This document shows, piece after piece, positions 14,420 to 17,606 of a DNA stretch of 17,606 bases (the first letter of the stretch is position 1; every line of letters starts with the position of its first letter). The stretch comes from JBEBXQ01 sp040391535 (GTDB lineage: Bacteria > Bacteroidota > Bacteroidia > Cytophagales > Spirosomataceae): the NCBI GenBank assembly GCA_040391535.1, contig JBEBXQ010000103.1, forward strand, positions 1-17,606, written 5' to 3'. The translations under genes and the position numbers were made by a program. The notes beneath the pieces are model-generated. The model saw only the letters and a program-made list of their open reading frames with translations. It ran no database searches and was not told the origin of the DNA.

Positions 14420-16000
14420 TTAATTTTTATCCCACCACAAAGGAGTACTGGCTTTATCCGGTCCGTTCAATAATGCAGCAGCTGCAGCTACAGCTTCGCC
14501 ATTCGTATTTTTCTCAGCATCCAGGAATGGGAAACGACGGATAAACTTGCCCACGGGCACATCTTCATTCACAGAATTAACCACTGTGTACATTTTGGGA
14601 TATCCCGAACGACGGAATTCTGCCCAGGCTTCAAATCCATCAGGAAATAGTCCCAGCCACTTCTGTGTACCGATCTGTTCTCTCTGAATTGCTTCGGTTG
14701 CACCCCACTTCACCGGAATAGTGGTAACCGGATCTGAGTTCATTCCATCACCCGGTGCTATGGGCACTGAGGTTCCCTGAATATATTCATCAACCACAGC
14801 ACCTGTAAAGCCCCAATGCTCCATGGAAAGGCGAATGCCTTTTTCGTAAAATTCCTTTGCAGTGCCGGTTCCCATATCCCAGCCATTCAGCACACCCTCA
14901 GCTCTGAGGAAAAATGACTCTGGTGTAAGCATGATCTCAGCAGGGACGGCATAAAGATTCTCCCAGCCTGAGCCGGTACCGGTATTCCTGATCCAGCGGG
15001 CTCCGACATTGGAATTGTTATCATTTGTATTCAGAGGCTGTGCCAACTGAGCCGGACTTAATCCGTTTCTGACACCTTCATAAGTGCCGGTATTAAAAGC
15101 AGGCTGGAAAAACTCCGTCATCCGCGGATCATTATATCCTTTCAGGATGGATTCCATCGTTGCACTCATCCGGAATTCACCCCATCCCGCGATTCTGGAT
15201 ATCCCGTTTCCGTCACCACTGTTAATGGCAGTTCTTACCATCATCGCTTCGTCATCAGATGTTTCAAAAACACCCGCTTTTACAGCAGCTTCAGCTTCGG
15301 TCTTGGCACGTGCCGGATCAACCTTTGAAATTCTCAGCGCACAGCGGAGGCGGAAAGTATTCGCAAATTTAATCCACTTATTAACATCCCCTTTATAAAT
15401 GATGTCACCGGCAGCAAAAGGTTCGGCTGTCTTATGGTTTTCCAGCACTGCAACAGCAGCTGTTACTCTCTTGAAGAAATCATCATATATGGCTTCCTGT
15501 GCATCATATTTTACACTCCTTGCCGGAATACCGGCATCAAAATACGGAACCGGACCATAATAGTCTGTCAGTCTGGAAAAAGAGAAGGCCCACCATATAT
15601 TAGCTAAGGCATTTTCCGGAGTATTTGTTTCAAAATTATCCATAATAGTGGTTAACTGAGGCACAACTCCGGTATAAATAGGGTTCCAGTGAGAACCCGA
15701 CGCCCAGCCCATGTGCGTAAAGTATCGGTCAGACTGGAAGTTCCCTGTGGTTGTCGCATAATATTGCGCATACAAATCAGCAAACAGGTTTTGTGCCGTC
15801 TGAAAACTGGGATGATACGATCCTGCTGCTAATGCCCGGGAAAACACCCCCGGATACTCGTTCTCTGTTAATTCGATGATAGCCGTAGGATTGGTATTCA
15901 TCCTTTTAAAATCATCGGTACAGGACACTGTAAACCCAAGTAGTCCCAATGCTACACAGGAAATAGATTTTTTTATTATTCTTGATTGATTGATTTTCAT
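14420..16000 (-). CDS. SusD/RagB-family nutrient-binding outer-membrane lipoprotein (SusD-like_2 type)
   Basis: From the ATG at 16000 the protein is 526 residues; an upstream frame to 16027 adds nine unlikely residues. The signal peptide ends in FTVSC with lipidated C27, followed by TDDF, an acidic stretch of the kind that marks surface export of lipoproteins in this phylum. The mature start CTDDFKRMNTNPTAI is characteristic of the SusD-like_2 group. SusD-type tetratricopeptide helices are apparent in the QTAQNLFADLYAQYYATT stretch and the NIWWAFSFSRLTDYYGPVPY stretch, and in WIKFANTFRLRCALRIS. The C-terminal portion contains WLGLFPDGFEAWAEFRRSGY, also typical. It caps the SusC channel and captures the ligand at the cell surface. 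It starts 44 bases after the SusC stop and ends before a strong terminator. Confidence 0.95.
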   Translation of the reverse strand: MKINQSRIIKKSISCVALGLLGFTVSCTDDFKRMNTNPTAIIELTENEYPGVFSRALAAGSYHPSFQTAQNLFADLYAQYYATTTGNFQSDRYFTHMGWASGSHWNPIYTGVVPQLTTIMDNFETNTPENALANIWWAFSFSRLTDYYGPVPYFDAGIPARSVKYDAQEAIYDDFFKRVTAAVAVLENHKTAEPFAAGDIIYKGDVNKWIKFANTFRLRCALRISKVDPARAKTEAEAAVKAGVFETSDDEAMMVRTAINSGDGNGISRIAGWGEFRMSATMESILKGYNDPRMTEFFQPAFNTGTYEGVRNGLSPAQLAQPLNTNDNNSNVGARWIRNTGTGSGWENLYAVPAEIMLTPESFFLRAEGVLNGWDMGTGTAKEFYEKGIRLSMEHWGFTGAVVDEYIQGTSVPIAPGDGMNSDPVTTIPVKWGATEAIQREQIGTQKWLGLFPDGFEAWAEFRRSGYPKMYTVVNSVNEDVPVGKFIRRFPFLDAEKNTNGEAVAAAAALLNGPDKASTPLWWDKN

Positions 16001-16044
16001 AATTTCAATGGTAATACTTTTTAACACTTATTTACAGGCAATCA

Positions 16045-17606
16045 TCAAAAACCAAGTTTCAAGTTAAGGCCAACCGTTCTTGTTGACGGCAAGTTGCCGT
16101 AATCAACCCCCTGATAGTTCCCCGCGCCCAGACTCATGTCAGGATCGAATGACAGTTTTCTTTTATTGCTCAGACCAGGAATATCCATGGTCGCTTTGCC
16201 CCGGTACAGAAAGAAAAGATTTCTGGCTGTAAGTGATAATCTCATGTTCTTAAAGAAAAAATTCTGTGGAACCGGGATGTTATATCCAAGTGTCAACTCT
16301 CTCAGACGGAAGTTCGTTGTAGAATAAGTGAAAAATTCACCCCATGAATACCGTCCCTGAGAAACCGTCTGCCAGAAAGTTTCAGAGTCAATAGCGACGT
16401 TATTCTGCTGACCTTCAGTGGTCACAGCTGGTAATACCCAACCCCCATCACGATACTCTTCAGTATAATCAGCGGTTCCGTCAAAAGCAAAGTTAGCTTC
16501 AGATCCCGAAGTCATTGTTCCGCCAACACGGCCATCTATCAGGAATCCAAGAACAAAGTTTTTATAATTAATGGTGTTGTTCCAGCCCAGCGTAAATTTA
16601 GGGTTAAAATTACCGATTTTGTTTTCAGGGCCGACTAATGGCGCTCCGTTTTCCCCTACCACATAACGTCCCTGCGTATCACGTAACCATGTATAACCAT
16701 ACATATCGCCATAAGAACCACCTTTAGAGACAACCGGGCCTGCAGTACGGCCGATTCCTCCGGCTATATATGCCTTTTCGATATCTTCATGCAGTTCCAC
16801 AATGGTGTTTATGTTACGTGCAAAATTCAATGCCATATCCCAAGATATCTTATCGTTTTTCACGGGAGAGCCTGACAATACAAATTCAACTCCTTTGTTA
16901 TTGATTTTACCGGCATTGATAAACTGAGTACTAAATCCGGAAGCATTAGCCAGAGCCAGCGAAAGCAGCTGGTTTACTGTATTACTATTATAATAAGTAA
17001 AGTCCAACCCTAACCGTCCATTCAGAATTCTGAAATCCAGACCAAACTCAGTAGCAGAGGAAATCTCTGGTTTTAGGTCTGAGGCTACAAGGGTAGTACC
17101 CCTTGAAATATATCCGATAGATCCGCCGGGAGCAAATGAAAAGGTTTGATCCAGATTATAAGGGCTTGCATCATTACCTACCTGAGCCCATGATCCCCGA
17201 ACTTTGGCAAAACTTATCCAGCTGGGCAGAGTAACCGCATCAGAAAGAATAAAGTTTGCACCAAAAGCTGAGTAAATATAGGAGTGAGGAGCCGGTAAAG
17301 TTGATGACCAGTCGTTCCGTACAGAGGCATCTAATGTTAAATACTCTCTGAAGTTAAAAGAAGCAGTCCCAAACACATATTGAAGCTCTTTTTCATTAAA
17401 CGTAGCAATTTTAGTCAGGTTGGTAGCAAAATTCAGATCAAATTTATTCTTAACAGATAAGCCCGCAGCACTACCCCCTGTTTCACCGTACTGATTATAA
17501 GTCTGCCCTGTACCTAAATTATAACTGATGCTGAAATCTTCATTGATTTTGTTATTACCTGAAATAATCAGATCCAGGTTGCGCTCGAGTCTTTTGCCAA
17601 CAAAAT
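16045..17606 (-). CDS. SusC/RagA-family TonB-dependent outer-membrane receptor (partial, N-terminus missing)
   Basis: The gene runs off the right end of the window; about 520 C-terminal residues of a protein that is normally about 1000 long are present. The frame is open through the edge: upstream of a GTG at 17376, which is not a start, it continues with FVGKRLERNLDLIISGNNKI and SYNLGTGQTYNQYGETGG. Beta-barrel features of SusC include ASVRNDWSSTLP, KVRGSWAQVGNDASPYNLDQ, PEISSATEFGLDFRILNGRL, DFTYYNSNTVNQLL, GFLIDGRVGGTM, NFRLRELTLGYNIP, and an aromatic C-terminus, RTVGLNLKLGF. The plug, the TonB box and any carboxypeptidase-like N-terminal domain lie outside the window. It imports the ligand captured by the SusD partner using TonB energy. 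Regulation is not visible because the promoter is beyond the window. Confidence 0.95.
   Translation of the reverse strand, partial: FVGKRLERNLDLIISGNNKINEDFSISYNLGTGQTYNQYGETGGSAAGLSVKNKFDLNFATNLTKIATFNEKELQYVFGTASFNFREYLTLDASVRNDWSSTLPAPHSYIYSAFGANFILSDAVTLPSWISFAKVRGSWAQVGNDASPYNLDQTFSFAPGGSIGYISRGTTLVASDLKPEISSATEFGLDFRILNGRLGLDFTYYNSNTVNQLLSLALANASGFSTQFINAGKINNKGVEFVLSGSPVKNDKISWDMALNFARNINTIVELHEDIEKAYIAGGIGRTAGPVVSKGGSYGDMYGYTWLRDTQGRYVVGENGAPLVGPENKIGNFNPKFTLGWNNTINYKNFVLGFLIDGRVGGTMTSGSEANFAFDGTADYTEEYRDGGWVLPAVTTEGQQNNVAIDSETFWQTVSQGRYSWGEFFTYSTTNFRLRELTLGYNIPVPQNFFFKNMRLSLTARNLFFLYRGKATMDIPGLSNKRKLSFDPDMSLGAGNYQGVDYGNLPSTRTVGLNLKLGF

Noticed and set aside
17374..17376. GTG as the start of a shortened SusC protein
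   Set aside because: The same frame continues with SusC-like sequence to the window edge, so the codon is internal and the gene is cut by the window, not truncated.
1..17606. CRISPR array, tRNA or rRNA genes
   Set aside because: No regularly spaced repeats, cloverleaf-like segments or rRNA-like sequence were recognised by reading.

Overview
The window looks like chromosomal DNA from a member of the Bacteroidota, probably Sphingobacteriaceae or a close relative. The evidence is a SusC/SusD pair with a minus-strand sugar operon, lipoprotein signals typical of the phylum, genes without Shine-Dalgarno sequences but with A/T-rich leaders, and DUF1016 and GxxExxY proteins. The genus is inferred, not shown.

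Region 1 (1-2050, plus strand): the C-terminal tail of an unidentified gene is followed by an LLM-class flavin oxidoreductase and a cytosolic DsbA/FrnE-type thiol oxidoreductase. The two lie 17 bases apart and end at a strong symmetrical hairpin terminator.

Region 2 (about 2060-4140, minus strand): an AT-rich accessory island. In transcription order it holds a broken XRE-type regulator, a 34-residue micro-ORF, a GxxExxY (PDDEXK_3) protein broken by two frameshifts, and an intact DUF1016/YhcG-type PD-(D/E)XK nuclease. The first three are joined by 4-base ATGA start/stop overlaps, so this was once one translationally coupled operon. The nuclease gene carries a 27-base near-perfect palindrome inside its coding sequence. 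Downstream of it is a gene-free stretch with an approximate direct repeat and a long-range foldable segment. This is the most unusual part of the window.

Region 3 (4141-10348, plus strand): a tripartite efflux operon made of a lipoprotein adaptor, an RND permease with an intact proton-relay pair, and a TolC-like channel. It is preceded by a small orphan protein resembling a degenerate pyridine-nucleotide-binding half of a ferredoxin reductase. Spacings are 34 bases, 8 bases and an 11-base overlap.

Region 4 (10349-12058): a 366-base gene-free stretch with an imperfect inverted repeat and a related tandem copy, then a membrane protein of the HTTM / vitamin K-dependent gamma-carboxylase-like family.

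Region 5 (12059-17606, minus strand): a carbohydrate-uptake locus. Transcription enters from the right: SusC-like TonB-dependent receptor (N-terminus outside the window), SusD-like lipoprotein, a strong terminator, a FucP/GluP-type sugar/H+ symporter, and a lipoprotein TIM-barrel sugar isomerase/epimerase-like enzyme. The logic is outer-membrane capture and import, periplasmic or lipid-anchored sugar chemistry, then uptake across the inner membrane. No glycoside hydrolase or dedicated regulator is visible, so the substrate cannot be named. No tRNA, rRNA, CRISPR array or complete insertion sequence was seen.
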